From Lachnospiraceae bacterium (GTDB lineage: Bacteria > Bacillota > Clostridia > Lachnospirales > Lachnospiraceae), in the NCBI GenBank assembly GCA_025758065.1, contig CP107199.1, forward strand, positions 3,073,501 through 3,137,500: 64,000 nt of DNA, in the 5' to 3' direction. Below are positions 34,451 through 44,579 of the stretch, piece after piece. Position 1 is the stretch's first letter, and each line of letters begins with the position of its first letter. Made by a program: the position numbers and the translations under genes. The notes beneath the pieces are model-generated. The model searched no databases, was not told where the DNA came from, and was given only the letters and a program-made list of their open reading frames with translations.

Positions 34451-35170
34451 ATGGCATTAGACAGTAATATGGTGATACCGGCTCATGTGGCTCTTATTTT
34501 AGATGGAAATGGCCGTTGGGCAAAAAAGAGAGGGCTGCCAAGAACATTTGGCCATAAAGAGGGCTGTATTACAGTAGAAAAAACAGTAGAGACCGCTGCC
34601 AGGATGGGAATTAAATATCTGACTGTTTATGGATTTTCCACGGAAAACTGGAAGAGGTCGGAAGAAGAGGTTGGAGCGCTGATGCAGCTGTTCCGTTATT
34701 ATATGGTACGTCTGTTAAAAATCGCAGCTGCCAATAATGTACGGGTAAAGATGATCGGCGACAGAAGGCGCTTTGCCCAGGACATTATAGATGGTATTAA
34801 CCGTCTGGAAGAAGAAACAAAAAACAATACAGGACTTACCTTTGTGATCGCAGTAAATTATGGGGGAAGAGATGAGATCCGCAGAGCAGTTGGGAAACTG
34901 GCGGAAGATGTAAAAGAAGGAAGACTGCAGCCGGAAGATATTACTGAATCTGTATTTGCTTCCTATCTTGATACAGCCGATATCCCGGATCCGGATCTTT
35001 TGATCCGCACCAGTGGGGAATTAAGATTATCTAACTATTTGCTGTGGCAGTTGGCTTATACAGAACTGTATGTTACAGATTGTCTGTGGCCGGATTTCGA
35101 TGAGAAGGAACTGGAAAAAGCGATCATCCAGTATAATAAAAGAGATCGGCGGTTCGGCGGGGTAAAATGA
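34451..35170 (+). CDS. uppS: Undecaprenyl diphosphate synthase (isoprenyl transferase)
   Basis: Cis-prenyltransferase (239 aa) that makes the C55 lipid carrier for peptidoglycan precursors from isopentenyl diphosphate. Signatures are HVALILDGNGRWAKKRG, YGFSTENWKRS, AVNYGGRDEI and PDLLIRTSGELRLSNYLLWQ. ATG 34451 follows AAAGGTG; in-frame ATGs at 34430 and 34433 lack a ribosome binding site. Its stop codon's last base begins the next palindromic element. Confidence 0.96.
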   Translation: MALDSNMVIPAHVALILDGNGRWAKKRGLPRTFGHKEGCITVEKTVETAARMGIKYLTVYGFSTENWKRSEEEVGALMQLFRYYMVRLLKIAAANNVRVKMIGDRRRFAQDIIDGINRLEEETKNNTGLTFVIAVNYGGRDEIRRAVGKLAEDVKEGRLQPEDITESVFASYLDTADIPDPDLLIRTSGELRLSNYLLWQLAYTELYVTDCLWPDFDEKELEKAIIQYNKRDRRFGGVK

Positions 35171-35479
35171 TGTACGTCGGGGATCTTTTTATGCTTGTTT
35201 TTACGAGGAGATTTTTTGCCAGTTATACCTAGTACATCGTTTCGTAAATAACTGTACGAATCACGTAGGATGCGGATTTGAGTGTGCAGGTCTAAAAACG
35301 CAGGCGTAGCGGGCTACGCTGAGGCTTTTAGGCCTGTGCAATCAGATTTGCAGACAAGTGAGTGGTATAGTTATTTCGAAAACGATGTACTAGTTTTAAA
35401 AGCCCATGTTTATGCGGTTTGGATTGGGTTGGCAGAAACACGCACAAAAGCAAGTGCAGGAAAGACTCCGGGAGTACAT
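35170..35479. repeat. 310-bp nested palindromic element (family D, enlarged), uppS-cdsA gap
   Basis: The outer arms match the element at 34203-34365 (left from ATGTACGTCGGGGATCTTTT, right ending GAAAGACTCCGGGAGTACAT). The interior is enlarged by further nested inverted repeats: AGTACATCGTTTCG (35231) with CGAAAACGATGTACT (about 35378-35392), AAATAACT/AGTTATTT, GCAGG-TCTAAAA/TTTTAG-GCCTGTGC and GCGTAGC/CTACGC. The entire gap could fold into one hairpin. No protein is evident. Confidence 0.72.
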
Positions 35480-35503
35480 AGTAGGAAGGAAAAGGAGAAT
35501 TTT

Positions 35504-36304
35504 ATGTTTACAACACGACTGATCAGTGGTATCGTACTGGTTATCCTTGCTATTTTCTTCGTTGGAAAAGGAGGGGGACTTCTTTTTGCAGTGACAGCCC
35601 TGATCTCTCTGGTAGGCCTTTTTGAACTGTACCGGGTTCTTGGGATTGAAAAACGGTCTGTGGCCGTAGTTGGCTATTTGACAGCCTTCTGTTATTATGG
35701 GATCTTATGGTTTGAAGGTCAGAAATACCTTACATTAATGATCATTGCATCCTTGATGCTTTTAATGGCTCTTTATGTTTTTACTTTTCCACGGTATAAA
35801 ACAGAGGAAATAACAGGAGCGTTCTTTGGTGTGTGCTATGTGCCGGTAATGCTGTCATTTTTGTATCAGACCCGCAGCATGCATGACGGGGTTTATCTTG
35901 TGTGGCTTATCTTTTTAAGCTCCTGGGGCTGCGACACCAGTGCTTACTGCGTGGGAATGCTTCTTGGAAAACACAAGCTGGCCCCTGTGTTAAGCCCTAA
36001 AAAGTCCATTGAGGGTGCGGTTGGCGGTGTGATCGGTTCAGCTTTGCTGGGACTTGCATACGGAGCCTACTTTGGACACTGCATGGAAGAAGTGGCAAAC
36101 CCTATAGCAGCCTGCGCGATTGCCTGTGCTATTGCTGCAGTGATCTCCCAGATCGGTGATCTGGCAGCATCTGCCATTAAGAGAAATCATAACATTAAAG
36201 ATTATGGTCATCTGATACCGGGCCATGGTGGTATTCTGGACCGCTTTGATAGTATGATATTTACTGCCCCGGCAATTTATTTTGCAGTTACTTTTTTAAA
36301 GTAA
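35504..36304 (+). CDS. cdsA: Phosphatidate cytidylyltransferase
   Basis: CDP-diacylglycerol synthase (266 aa), membrane enzyme of phospholipid synthesis. About seven to eight hydrophobic helices. The C-terminal signature SSWGCDTSAYCVGMLLGKHK then SPKKSIEGAVGG, and KDYGHLIPGHGGILDRFDSM, are complete. The frame is open from 35282 through the repeat element, but ATG 35504 with AAAGGAG upstream starts the typical MFTTRLISGIVLV. Confidence 0.96.
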   Translation: MFTTRLISGIVLVILAIFFVGKGGGLLFAVTALISLVGLFELYRVLGIEKRSVAVVGYLTAFCYYGILWFEGQKYLTLMIIASLMLLMALYVFTFPRYKTEEITGAFFGVCYVPVMLSFLYQTRSMHDGVYLVWLIFLSSWGCDTSAYCVGMLLGKHKLAPVLSPKKSIEGAVGGVIGSALLGLAYGAYFGHCMEEVANPIAACAIACAIAAVISQIGDLAASAIKRNHNIKDYGHLIPGHGGILDRFDSMIFTAPAIYFAVTFLK

Positions 36305-36345
36305 ACGTTTTAAATAAGCATTTCCTTTATAAAAGGAGAATAATT

Positions 36346-37512
36346 ATGGTAAAGAATATATCTGTTCTGGGTTCTACCGGTTCTATTGGTACCCAGACAT
36401 TAGAAATAGTCAGATATAATAAAGACATTAAGGTGACAGCCCTGGCAGCCGGTTCTAATGTAGAACTGATGGAAAAACAGATCCGTGAATTTAAGCCGGA
36501 GATTGCCTGCCTCTGGAGTGAGGAAAAGGCAAAAGAGTTAAAAGAGCGGGTAAAAGATCTGGATGTAAAAGTTTTTTCTGGCATGGATGGTCTGATCGCA
36601 GCAGCTACAGAGCCAAAGGCACAGATCGTAGTGACAGCAGTAGTGGGCATGATCGGTATCCGCCCTACTATTGCTGCCATGGAAGCAGGAAAAGATATTG
36701 CCCTGGCGAATAAGGAAACGCTGGTTACAGCCGGTCATATTATCATGCCTCTGGCAAAAGAAACCGGAGTTAAGATCCTTCCGGTAGATTCTGAACATTC
36801 TGCTATCTTCCAGTGTCTTCAGGGAGCAGCAGGAAATAAGATCCACAAGATCTTGCTGACAGCATCCGGAGGTCCTTTCAGAGGCTGGAAGAGAGAACAG
36901 CTGGAAAAGGTGCAGGTAGAAGATGCCTTAAAACATCCAAACTGGTCTATGGGGCATAAAATCACCATTGACTCATCTACTATGGTAAATAAGGGTCTGG
37001 AAGTTATGGAAGCTGGCTGGCTTTTTGGTGTATCCTTAGATCAGATCCAGGTAGTGATCCAGCCTGCAAGTGTCATCCATTCTATGATCGAATATGAGGA
37101 CGGGGCAGTGCTCGCCCAGCTTGGTACGCCGGATATGAAGCTGCCTATCCAGTATGCATTATATTATCCGGAAAGAAGATTTCTTCCAGGAGACCGGCTG
37201 GATTTTACAAAGCTTCGTGAGATCACCTTTGATGTGCCGGATCCAGAGACTTTTAAAGGGTTAAGGCTGGCTTATGAAGCAGGAAAAACAGGAGGAAGTA
37301 TGCCAACTGTATTTAATGCAGCCAATGAACTGGCAGTAAGTCTGTTTTTAAAGAAAAAGATCCCGTATCTTACGATTACGGATATGATCCAGGCATCTAT
37401 GGAGCATCATAAAAAAATTGACGGGCCGGATGTAGACCAGATCCTGGCAGCGGAAGCAGAAACTTATAATTTTATACAGTCAAAATGGAATAGAATAATA
37501 AGTTTTAAATGA
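36346..37512 (+). CDS. dxr: 1-deoxy-D-xylulose 5-phosphate reductoisomerase
   Basis: DXR (388 aa) converts DXP to MEP with NADPH, the second step of the MEP isoprenoid pathway. The nucleotide-binding start ISVLGSTGSIGTQTLEIV, ALANKETLVTAG, LPVDSEHSAIFQCLQG and TASGGPFRGW are signatures. It is followed 26 nt later by rseP; ispG of the same pathway is two genes on. The product feeds uppS. Confidence 0.97.
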   Translation: MVKNISVLGSTGSIGTQTLEIVRYNKDIKVTALAAGSNVELMEKQIREFKPEIACLWSEEKAKELKERVKDLDVKVFSGMDGLIAAATEPKAQIVVTAVVGMIGIRPTIAAMEAGKDIALANKETLVTAGHIIMPLAKETGVKILPVDSEHSAIFQCLQGAAGNKIHKILLTASGGPFRGWKREQLEKVQVEDALKHPNWSMGHKITIDSSTMVNKGLEVMEAGWLFGVSLDQIQVVIQPASVIHSMIEYEDGAVLAQLGTPDMKLPIQYALYYPERRFLPGDRLDFTKLREITFDVPDPETFKGLRLAYEAGKTGGSMPTVFNAANELAVSLFLKKKIPYLTITDMIQASMEHHKKIDGPDVDQILAAEAETYNFIQSKWNRIISFK

Positions 37513-37538
37513 AAATCAGAAAGGATGAATGAAATCCT

Positions 37539-38591
37539 ATGAATAGTGTACTGGCAGTACTGATCCTTGGGGGAATCATCCTGTTCCATGAACTTGGGCA
37601 TTTCATTTTCGCAAAATTAAGCGGCATTGAAGTAACAGAGTTCTCTCTGGGAATGGGACCAAGGCTTTTAAGCTTAAAAAAAGGCGAAACAAGATATTCC
37701 TTAAAACTTCTGCCTTTTGGCGGTTCCTGTGCTATGCTGGGGGAAGATGAGGATGCAGAAGGTGACAGAGCCTTTAATAACAAGCCTGTTTTTAACCGTA
37801 TTGCTGTAGTGGCAGGTGGACCTTTGTTTAACTTTCTTCTGGCTTTTTTGCTGTCCCTTGTGATCGTAGGCTGCGCCGGTGGTTTTTATGAGCCGGTGGT
37901 GGTGGGAGTAGAAAAAGGCTACCCGGCTGAGCAGGTGGGGATCCTTCCGGGAGATGTGATCACAAAAGTAAATCATAGATCTGTCCATTCTTACCGGGAT
38001 CTTACGCCTTATCTTACAGCTCATCCCCATCAGGATGTGACCATTACCTGGAAGCACACGGATGAAAACGGAAAAACAGAGAAGAGATCGGCAAAGATCA
38101 CCCCAGTCTATATTGACAGAACAGGCCAGTCTATGATCGGTGTCCGGTTTGATGCAACCCTCCAGAAGATTACAAACCCAGCGCAGTTAGTAGTACAATC
38201 TGTTTATGAGGTAGAACATTGGATCGGTTATGTATTTGACAGCATTCATCTGATGTTTGTAGGCAAAGTAACTGCAGATGATATCAGCGGTCCTGTAGGA
38301 ATTGTTACGACCATTGACCATACGGTAGAGCAGGCAGCATCAGCGGGGAAAACAGTAGTTGCTGTCGTTCTTATGAATTTTGCTGTTCTTTTAAGTGCCA
38401 ACCTGGGAGTGATGAATCTGCTTCCTCTTCCTGCCTTAGACGGTGGACGGCTGGTATTTCTGATCATTGAAGCAATTCGTAGGAAACCTATTGACCGGGA
38501 AAAAGAGGGAACGATCCATGCGGTGGGAATGATCGTTCTGCTGGTGCTTATGGTATTTATATTGTTTAATGATGTGAGGAAGCTATTGTAA
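37539..38591 (+). CDS. rseP: RIP metalloprotease RseP (site-2 protease)
   Basis: A 350-residue intramembrane zinc protease. HELGH (about residue 17) gives two zinc ligands, and the NLLPLPALDGGR motif near residue 290 the third. A PDZ domain lies between (around residues 115-200). Members cleave anti-sigma factors or signal-peptide remnants. The anti-sigma substrate is not in the window. A perfect palindrome follows the gene. Confidence 0.95.
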   Translation: MNSVLAVLILGGIILFHELGHFIFAKLSGIEVTEFSLGMGPRLLSLKKGETRYSLKLLPFGGSCAMLGEDEDAEGDRAFNNKPVFNRIAVVAGGPLFNFLLAFLLSLVIVGCAGGFYEPVVVGVEKGYPAEQVGILPGDVITKVNHRSVHSYRDLTPYLTAHPHQDVTITWKHTDENGKTEKRSAKITPVYIDRTGQSMIGVRFDATLQKITNPAQLVVQSVYEVEHWIGYVFDSIHLMFVGKVTADDISGPVGIVTTIDHTVEQAASAGKTVVAVVLMNFAVLLSANLGVMNLLPLPALDGGRLVFLIIEAIRRKPIDREKEGTIHAVGMIVLLVLMVFILFNDVRKLL

Positions 38592-38621
38592 ATGTTCCGT
38601 TTTTGGAGACAGCTGGAATTG

Positions 38622-38656
38622 AACCAGTACATCGTTTTCGAAACGATGTACTGGTT
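38622..38656. repeat. Perfect 16-bp palindrome, rseP-ispG gap
   Basis: AACCAGTACATCGTTT (38622-38637) and AAACGATGTACTGGTT (38641-38656) with a 3-base loop. Its core AGTACATCGTTT also forms the inner stem of the element at 35170-35479. An outer pair AGACAG/CTGTCT extends it. No T-run follows, so it is not a simple terminator. Confidence 0.7.
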
Positions 38657-38742
38657 GAAAGCGAGGTATATTTCCTGTCTGAAGGACAAGAAGCGTATGC
38701 GTGAAATGCATAGAACAATTTAAAAATAAAGAGGAATGAAAC

Positions 38743-39816
38743 ATGAGCAGAAAGGATACGAAAGTTGTTCATATTGGCGACCGGGTGATCGGTGGGGGAA
38801 ATCCCGTCCTCATCCAGTCCATGTGCAACACAAAAACAGAAGATGTAAAGTCTACAATAAACCAGATCTTAAGCCTGGAAAAAGCAGGCTGTGATATTAT
38901 CCGTGTGGCAGTGCCTACCATGAAGGCAGCAGAAGCTCTTAAAGATATTAAAAAAGAGATCCATATCCCATTAGTAGCAGATATCCATTTTGATTACCGT
39001 CTGGCTATTGCAGCCATGGAAAACGGGGCTGATAAGATACGTATTAATCCAGGTAATATCGGCAGTACAGACCGTGTCAAAGCAGTGGTAGACCGGGCAA
39101 AAGCGGGGAATATCCCAATCCGTATAGGTGTAAACAGCGGTTCTCTTGAAAAAGATCTGCTAGAAAAATACGGTGGTGTAACTGCAGAAGGGATTGTGGA
39201 AAGTGCTTTAGATAAGGTACATCTTATTGAAGATATGGGTTATGATAATCTGGTCATCAGTATCAAATCATCCGATGTATTAATGTGCGTTAAAGCTCAT
39301 GAACTGATCACTTCCAGAACCGATCATCCCCTTCATGTAGGTATTACGGAAGCAGGAACCTTATTTTCCGGAAATATCAAGTCTGCAGTGGGATTGGGAA
39401 TTATCTTATATCAGGGCATTGGAGATACTATTCGCGTTTCTCTTACAGGCGATCCCGTTGAGGAAATTAAGTCTGCCCGCCAGATCCTTAAAACACTTGG
39501 ACTTAGAAAGGGTGGAGTGGAAGTAGTTTCATGTCCGACCTGCGGCCGTACCCGCATTAACCTGATCCACCTTGCTAATCAGGTAGAGACTATGGTTTCT
39601 GGAATGGAAGGTCTGGACGGTGTAAAAGTAGCAGTTATGGGCTGTGTAGTTAATGGACCTGGAGAGGCCAAAGAGGCAGATATAGGTATTGCCGGCGGGG
39701 TTGGCGAAGGTCTGATCATCAAAAAAGGTGAGATCTTACGAAAAGTACCAGAAGAAGATTTGTTAAATTCCCTTCGCAGTGAACTGGAAGCAATGGCAAA
39801 AGCAAGAAAGAAGTAA
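38743..39816 (+). CDS. ispG: 4-hydroxy-3-methylbut-2-enyl-diphosphate synthase (flavodoxin)
   Basis: IspG/GcpE (357 aa), 4Fe-4S enzyme of the MEP pathway making HMBPP. N-terminal marks are PVLIQSMCNTKTEDV, VADIHFDYRLA and KIRINPGNIG. The cluster ligands are in SCPTCGRTRIN and the Cys of MGCVVNGPGEAKEADIGIAG. It is followed after only 5 nt by polC. Confidence 0.97.
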   Translation: MSRKDTKVVHIGDRVIGGGNPVLIQSMCNTKTEDVKSTINQILSLEKAGCDIIRVAVPTMKAAEALKDIKKEIHIPLVADIHFDYRLAIAAMENGADKIRINPGNIGSTDRVKAVVDRAKAGNIPIRIGVNSGSLEKDLLEKYGGVTAEGIVESALDKVHLIEDMGYDNLVISIKSSDVLMCVKAHELITSRTDHPLHVGITEAGTLFSGNIKSAVGLGIILYQGIGDTIRVSLTGDPVEEIKSARQILKTLGLRKGGVEVVSCPTCGRTRINLIHLANQVETMVSGMEGLDGVKVAVMGCVVNGPGEAKEADIGIAGGVGEGLIIKKGEILRKVPEEDLLNSLRSELEAMAKARKK

Positions 39817-39821
39817 TCTGA

Positions 39822-42800
39822 ATGGCAAAAGGTTTTTTAGAAGTATTTCCAACTCTTAATATTGCAGAGCCTTTAAAGGAGCTTTTAGCTTTGGCAGAAG
39901 TAGAAAAAGTTACTTCTGCCAAAGATAGAAGCTCTATTCGTGTTTATATGAAAAGCGCAAGGCTCATTCATAAACAAAATATTTATGATCTGGAACGTGG
40001 AATTAAAGACCAGCTGTTTCCAGATAAACAGATCACTATTAAGATCCAGGAAAAATACAGACTGTCAGGACAGTATACGCCTGAAAAGCTTTTAAAGATG
40101 TATAAGGATAGTCTGTTGTTAGAATTAAAGCATTACAGCATCGTAGAATACAGTATGTTCCGCAAGGCTCAGATTGTTTTTGAGAACGAAGGAAAAATGG
40201 TACTGACTGTAGAAGATACCATGGTAAACAGGGACAAGACCAATGAATTAAAAAGGGTTCTGGAAAAAGTATTTAACGAGCGGTGTGGTTTGCCGGTGGA
40301 AGTGTCATTTCTGTATATCCCTGCAAAGGAAAATGACAGAAGAAAGCAGATAGAACAGAAATTAGAAAGAGAAGCACAGGCTATTTACTGGCAGAATCAT
40401 AAGGATGAATTAGGCAGTGTGAATAGCGGAGAAAATATCTCACAGCCTGCTGCGATACGGAATACAGATGAGAAAAAAACTCAGGCAGAGGATGCTATCA
40501 TCATGGATGTTCCTACGCCTGAAGCAGCTCCCTGGGATGCGCTAATGGATCAGGCAGCTTCAGGAAATGTTCCGGGAAATGATGAGAATATTTCTCTTGT
40601 AGCAATTGGGACAAAACCAACAGATGTGGAAAAAACGGCTGCCTCAAAGATGCTAGCAGGAGAAAGAACGGAAAAACCTCAGCTAAACAAAGGAAGAAAA
40701 GGCTGGGGAAGAGAAAAAGACTCTGGCTTTGGAGAAGACAGGAAGTTTTCAGTCAAGCGTTCCAATAACCCGGATGTGCTCTATGGACGTGACTTTGATG
40801 ATGACTTTATGGAGATTGAGAAGATTGACGGAGAGATCGGAGAAGTTACTTTAAGGGGGCAGATCTTAACCTGTGAAAGCCGTGAACTTAGAAGCGGTAA
40901 ATTTATTCTTACCTTCGATATAACAGACTTTACAGATACCATTACAGCAAAGATGTTCATTAGGCCGGAGATATTTAATGAAGTGAAGGACATGATCAAA
41001 ACAGGCATGTTTATTAAGATCAAGGGCGTTACCACTATTGATAAATTTGATGGAGAACTTACATTAGGCTCCATTGCAGGTATTAAAAAAGCAGAAGATT
41101 TTACTACCAAGCGTATGGATAACAGTCTGGAAAAACGTGTGGAGCTGCACTGCCATACAAAAATGAGTGATATGGATGGTGTTTCTGATGTAAAGAGCAT
41201 CATAAAGCGGGCGAAAAAATGGGGTATGTCATCTATTGCTGTTACGGATCATGGCTGCGTTCAGGCATTCCCTGATGCAAATCATGCTCTGGATAAAGGA
41301 GATACCTTTAAGATCTTATATGGCGTAGAAGGTTATCTGGTAGATGATACAAAACAGCTGGTAGAAAATTCTAAAGGCCAGACTTTTGCAGATACTTATG
41401 TTGTTTTTGATATTGAGACCACGGGTTTTAGTCCTGTAAAGAACCGTATCATTGAGATTGGTGCTGTAAAAGTGGTAGATGGTGTGATCACAGACAAGTT
41501 TTCTACGTTTGTAAATCCAGATGTGCCCATTCCATTTGATATTGAAAAGCTGACCAGTATTAATGACGCTATGGTATTGCCTTATCCGAAAATTGATGTG
41601 ATCTTACCCCGGTTTCTGGAATTTGTGGCAGATGCAGTGCTGGTAGCCCACAACGCTGGTTTTGACGTAGGTTTTATTGGACATTATGCAGAAGCCCTTG
41701 GACTGCCATTTTCACCAACAGTGCTGGATACAGTATCTCTGGCACGGCTTCTTTTACCAAACTTAAATCGTTTTAAGCTGGATACAGTGGCGAAAGCTTT
41801 AAATATTTCTCTGGAAAACCATCACCGGGCAGTCGATGATGCCGGAGCGACAGCAGAGATTTTTACCGCTTTTGTAAAAATGCTGCGGGAGCGTGATATC
41901 GAGGATCTGGATCACTTAAATGAATTAAGTACCATGGATGCTCAGACTATTATGAAGCTTCCCACCAATCATGTTATCATCCTGGCAAAAAATGATCTGG
42001 GACGTATCAATCTGTACCGTCTGGTCAGCTGGTCCCATTTGGATTATTATTCCAGACGTCCCCGTATTCCCAAGAGCGTTCTGGATAAGTATAGAGAAGG
42101 TCTGCTGATCGGCTCTGCATGCGAGGCAGGAGAACTGTATCAGGCTCTTCTTAGAGGTGCACCAGATGCGGAAATCGCAAGGCTGGTTAATTTCTATGAT
42201 TATCTGGAGATCCAGCCTTTGGGCAATAACGCATTTATGCTGAGGGATGAAAAGAGTACAGTTAAGACAGAAGAAGATCTGATCGAGATCAATAAAAGAA
42301 TCGTAGATCTGGGAACTCAGTTTGGAAAACTGGTGTGTGCAACCTGTGATGTGCATTTTCTGGATCCGCAGGATGAAGTTTACCGGCGTATTATCATGGC
42401 TGGTCAGGGATTTAAAGATTCCGATGACCAGGCACCTTTGTACCTGCGTACAACGGAAGAGATGCTGGAAGAGTTTGCTTATCTGGGGCCGGATAAGGCA
42501 TACGAGGTAGTAGTTACAAATACCCGTAAGATTTCTGATATGTGCGAAAAAATCGCTCCGGTACGTCCAGACAAATGTCCTCCTGTTATTCCAGACTCTG
42601 ACAAGACTTTAACAAAAATCTGCTATGACCGCGCCCATGAAATGTATGGTGAAGATCTTCCTAAGATCGTAGTAGACCGTTTGGAGCGGGAGCTTCATTC
42701 CATTATCACCAATGGATTTGCTGTTATGTACATCATTGCCCAGAAACTGGTTTGGAAGTCTAACGAGGATGGATATTTGGTAGGCTCCCGAGGCTCTGTA

Positions 42801-44471
42801 GGTTCCTCCTTTGTGGCAACTATGTCTGGTATTACAGAGGTAAATCCATTAAGTCCCCATTACCATTGTCCAAAGTGCCGTTACTATGACTTTGATTCTG
42901 AAGAAGTTCGTAAGTTTTCCGGTATGGCGGGCTGCGATATGCCGGATAAAAAATGTCCGGTATGTGGGACACCTCTGGAAAAGGACGGTTTTGACATCCC
43001 ATTTGAGACCTTCCTTGGATTTAAGGGAGATAAGGAGCCTGATATCGATTTAAACTTCTCTGGTGAATATCAGAGTAAGGCTCATGACTATACAGAAGTT
43101 ATTTTCGGTAAAGGTCAGACTTTCCGTGCTGGTACTATTGGCACACTGGCAGATAAGACGGCTTTCGGTTATGTAAAAAAATATTATGAGGAAAGGGGAA
43201 CCAGAAAACGGAATTGTGAGATCAACCGTATTGTACAGGGATGTGTAGGCGTGCGCCGTACTACGGGACAGCATCCAGGTGGAATCATCGTATTGCCTTT
43301 AGGCGAAGAAATCTATTCCTTTACACCAGTACAGCATCCGGCAAATGATATGACTACTTCTACCGTTACTACACACTTTGATTACCATTCTATTGACCAC
43401 AACCTGTTAAAGCTGGATATTCTTGGACATGATGATCCAACCATGATCCGTATGCTTCAGGACCTGATCGGTTTGGATCCGGTTAAGGACATTCCTCTGG
43501 ACAGCTCGGAGGTTATGAGTTTGTTCCAGAACACATCTGCGTTGGGGATCACACCAGATGATATCGGCGGTTGTCCTTTAGGGGCTCTGGGAGTGCCGGA
43601 GTTTGGTACTGATTTTGCGATGCAGATGCTCCTTGATACCAAACCCAAATATTTTTCTGATCTTGTACGTATTGCAGGTCTGGCCCATGGTACAGACGTA
43701 TGGCTGGGAAATGCCCAGACACTGATTCAGGAAGGAAAAGCCACTATTCAGACAGCCATCTGTACCCGAGATGATATTATGATCTATCTGATCGCTCAGG
43801 GAATGGAACAGGGACTCTCCTTTACCATCATGGAGAGTGTGCGAAAGGGTAAGGGGTTAAAACCGGAATGGGAAGAGGATATGAAGGCTCATGGCGTGCC
43901 TGACTGGTACATATGGTCCTGTAAGAAGATCAAATACATGTTCCCGAAAGCCCATGCTGCGGCCTACGTTATGATGGCGTGGCGTATTGCCTACTGTAAG
44001 ATTTTCTACCCTCTGGCATATTATGCAGCCTTTTTCAGTATCCGCGCCAGCGCTTTTTCCTATGAGATCATGTGTCAGGGAAGAGATAAGTTGGAATATT
44101 ATCTGGCAGATTATAAAAAGCGTTCTGATACCCTTTCTAAAAAGGAACAGGATACGCTGCGAGATATGCGCATTGTCCAGGAAATGTATGCAAGAGGCTT
44201 TGATTTTGTGCCTATTGATATTTACAAGGCAAAAGCAAGGCATTTCCAGATTATTGATGGCAGACTGATGCCTTCTTTAAGTAGTATTGATGGTTTAGGT
44301 GAAAAGGCGGCAGAAGCAGTGGTGGATGCAGTAAAGGATGGTCCATTCTTGTCAGTAGAAGATTTCTCAGGCCGTACCAAAGTAAATGGAACAATTTGTT
44401 CCCTGATGTCTGACTTGGGACTGCTTAAGGATCTTCCTCAGTCTAATCAGTTATCATTATTCGATCTATAA
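39822..44471 (+). CDS. polC: DNA polymerase III alpha subunit, PolC type
   Basis: PolC (1549 aa), the replicative polymerase of low-G+C Gram-positives with built-in proofreading. Order: N-terminal domains; OB fold (around 340-425); PHP domain starting at VELHCHTKMSDMDG (about 440), split by the DEDD exonuclease beginning YVVFDIETTGFSPVKNR (about 525-690); a Cys4 zinc module (CPKCRYYDF, then CPVCG); and the polymerase core with catalytic aspartates in KEPDIDLNF (about 1072). The C-terminus SLMSDLGLL fits a clamp-binding region. Last gene of the operon. Confidence 0.97.
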   Translation: MAKGFLEVFPTLNIAEPLKELLALAEVEKVTSAKDRSSIRVYMKSARLIHKQNIYDLERGIKDQLFPDKQITIKIQEKYRLSGQYTPEKLLKMYKDSLLLELKHYSIVEYSMFRKAQIVFENEGKMVLTVEDTMVNRDKTNELKRVLEKVFNERCGLPVEVSFLYIPAKENDRRKQIEQKLEREAQAIYWQNHKDELGSVNSGENISQPAAIRNTDEKKTQAEDAIIMDVPTPEAAPWDALMDQAASGNVPGNDENISLVAIGTKPTDVEKTAASKMLAGERTEKPQLNKGRKGWGREKDSGFGEDRKFSVKRSNNPDVLYGRDFDDDFMEIEKIDGEIGEVTLRGQILTCESRELRSGKFILTFDITDFTDTITAKMFIRPEIFNEVKDMIKTGMFIKIKGVTTIDKFDGELTLGSIAGIKKAEDFTTKRMDNSLEKRVELHCHTKMSDMDGVSDVKSIIKRAKKWGMSSIAVTDHGCVQAFPDANHALDKGDTFKILYGVEGYLVDDTKQLVENSKGQTFADTYVVFDIETTGFSPVKNRIIEIGAVKVVDGVITDKFSTFVNPDVPIPFDIEKLTSINDAMVLPYPKIDVILPRFLEFVADAVLVAHNAGFDVGFIGHYAEALGLPFSPTVLDTVSLARLLLPNLNRFKLDTVAKALNISLENHHRAVDDAGATAEIFTAFVKMLRERDIEDLDHLNELSTMDAQTIMKLPTNHVIILAKNDLGRINLYRLVSWSHLDYYSRRPRIPKSVLDKYREGLLIGSACEAGELYQALLRGAPDAEIARLVNFYDYLEIQPLGNNAFMLRDEKSTVKTEEDLIEINKRIVDLGTQFGKLVCATCDVHFLDPQDEVYRRIIMAGQGFKDSDDQAPLYLRTTEEMLEEFAYLGPDKAYEVVVTNTRKISDMCEKIAPVRPDKCPPVIPDSDKTLTKICYDRAHEMYGEDLPKIVVDRLERELHSIITNGFAVMYIIAQKLVWKSNEDGYLVGSRGSVGSSFVATMSGITEVNPLSPHYHCPKCRYYDFDSEEVRKFSGMAGCDMPDKKCPVCGTPLEKDGFDIPFETFLGFKGDKEPDIDLNFSGEYQSKAHDYTEVIFGKGQTFRAGTIGTLADKTAFGYVKKYYEERGTRKRNCEINRIVQGCVGVRRTTGQHPGGIIVLPLGEEIYSFTPVQHPANDMTTSTVTTHFDYHSIDHNLLKLDILGHDDPTMIRMLQDLIGLDPVKDIPLDSSEVMSLFQNTSALGITPDDIGGCPLGALGVPEFGTDFAMQMLLDTKPKYFSDLVRIAGLAHGTDVWLGNAQTLIQEGKATIQTAICTRDDIMIYLIAQGMEQGLSFTIMESVRKGKGLKPEWEEDMKAHGVPDWYIWSCKKIKYMFPKAHAAAYVMMAWRIAYCKIFYPLAYYAAFFSIRASAFSYEIMCQGRDKLEYYLADYKKRSDTLSKKEQDTLRDMRIVQEMYARGFDFVPIDIYKAKARHFQIIDGRLMPSLSSIDGLGEKAAEAVVDAVKDGPFLSVEDFSGRTKVNGTICSLMSDLGLLKDLPQSNQLSLFDL

Positions 44472-44515
44472 AATGATAATGATATAAGAATTGGGAACAG
44501 GCTGTACCTGATGAG

Positions 44516-44576
44516 CTGGTATCATATTGCGGCGTATCGATCAGGTTTCATATGTGCGTATTGATCTGGTATCATA
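44516..44576. promoter_or_regulatory. Direct repeats upstream of the transporter promoter
   Basis: CTGGTATCATA occurs at 44516-44526 and 44566-44576. Between them CGTATCGATCAGG (44533) and CGTATTGATCTGG (44557) form a second direct pair. They end just before the -35 box, suggesting a regulator site. Confidence 0.45.
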
Positions 44577-44579
44577 AAA

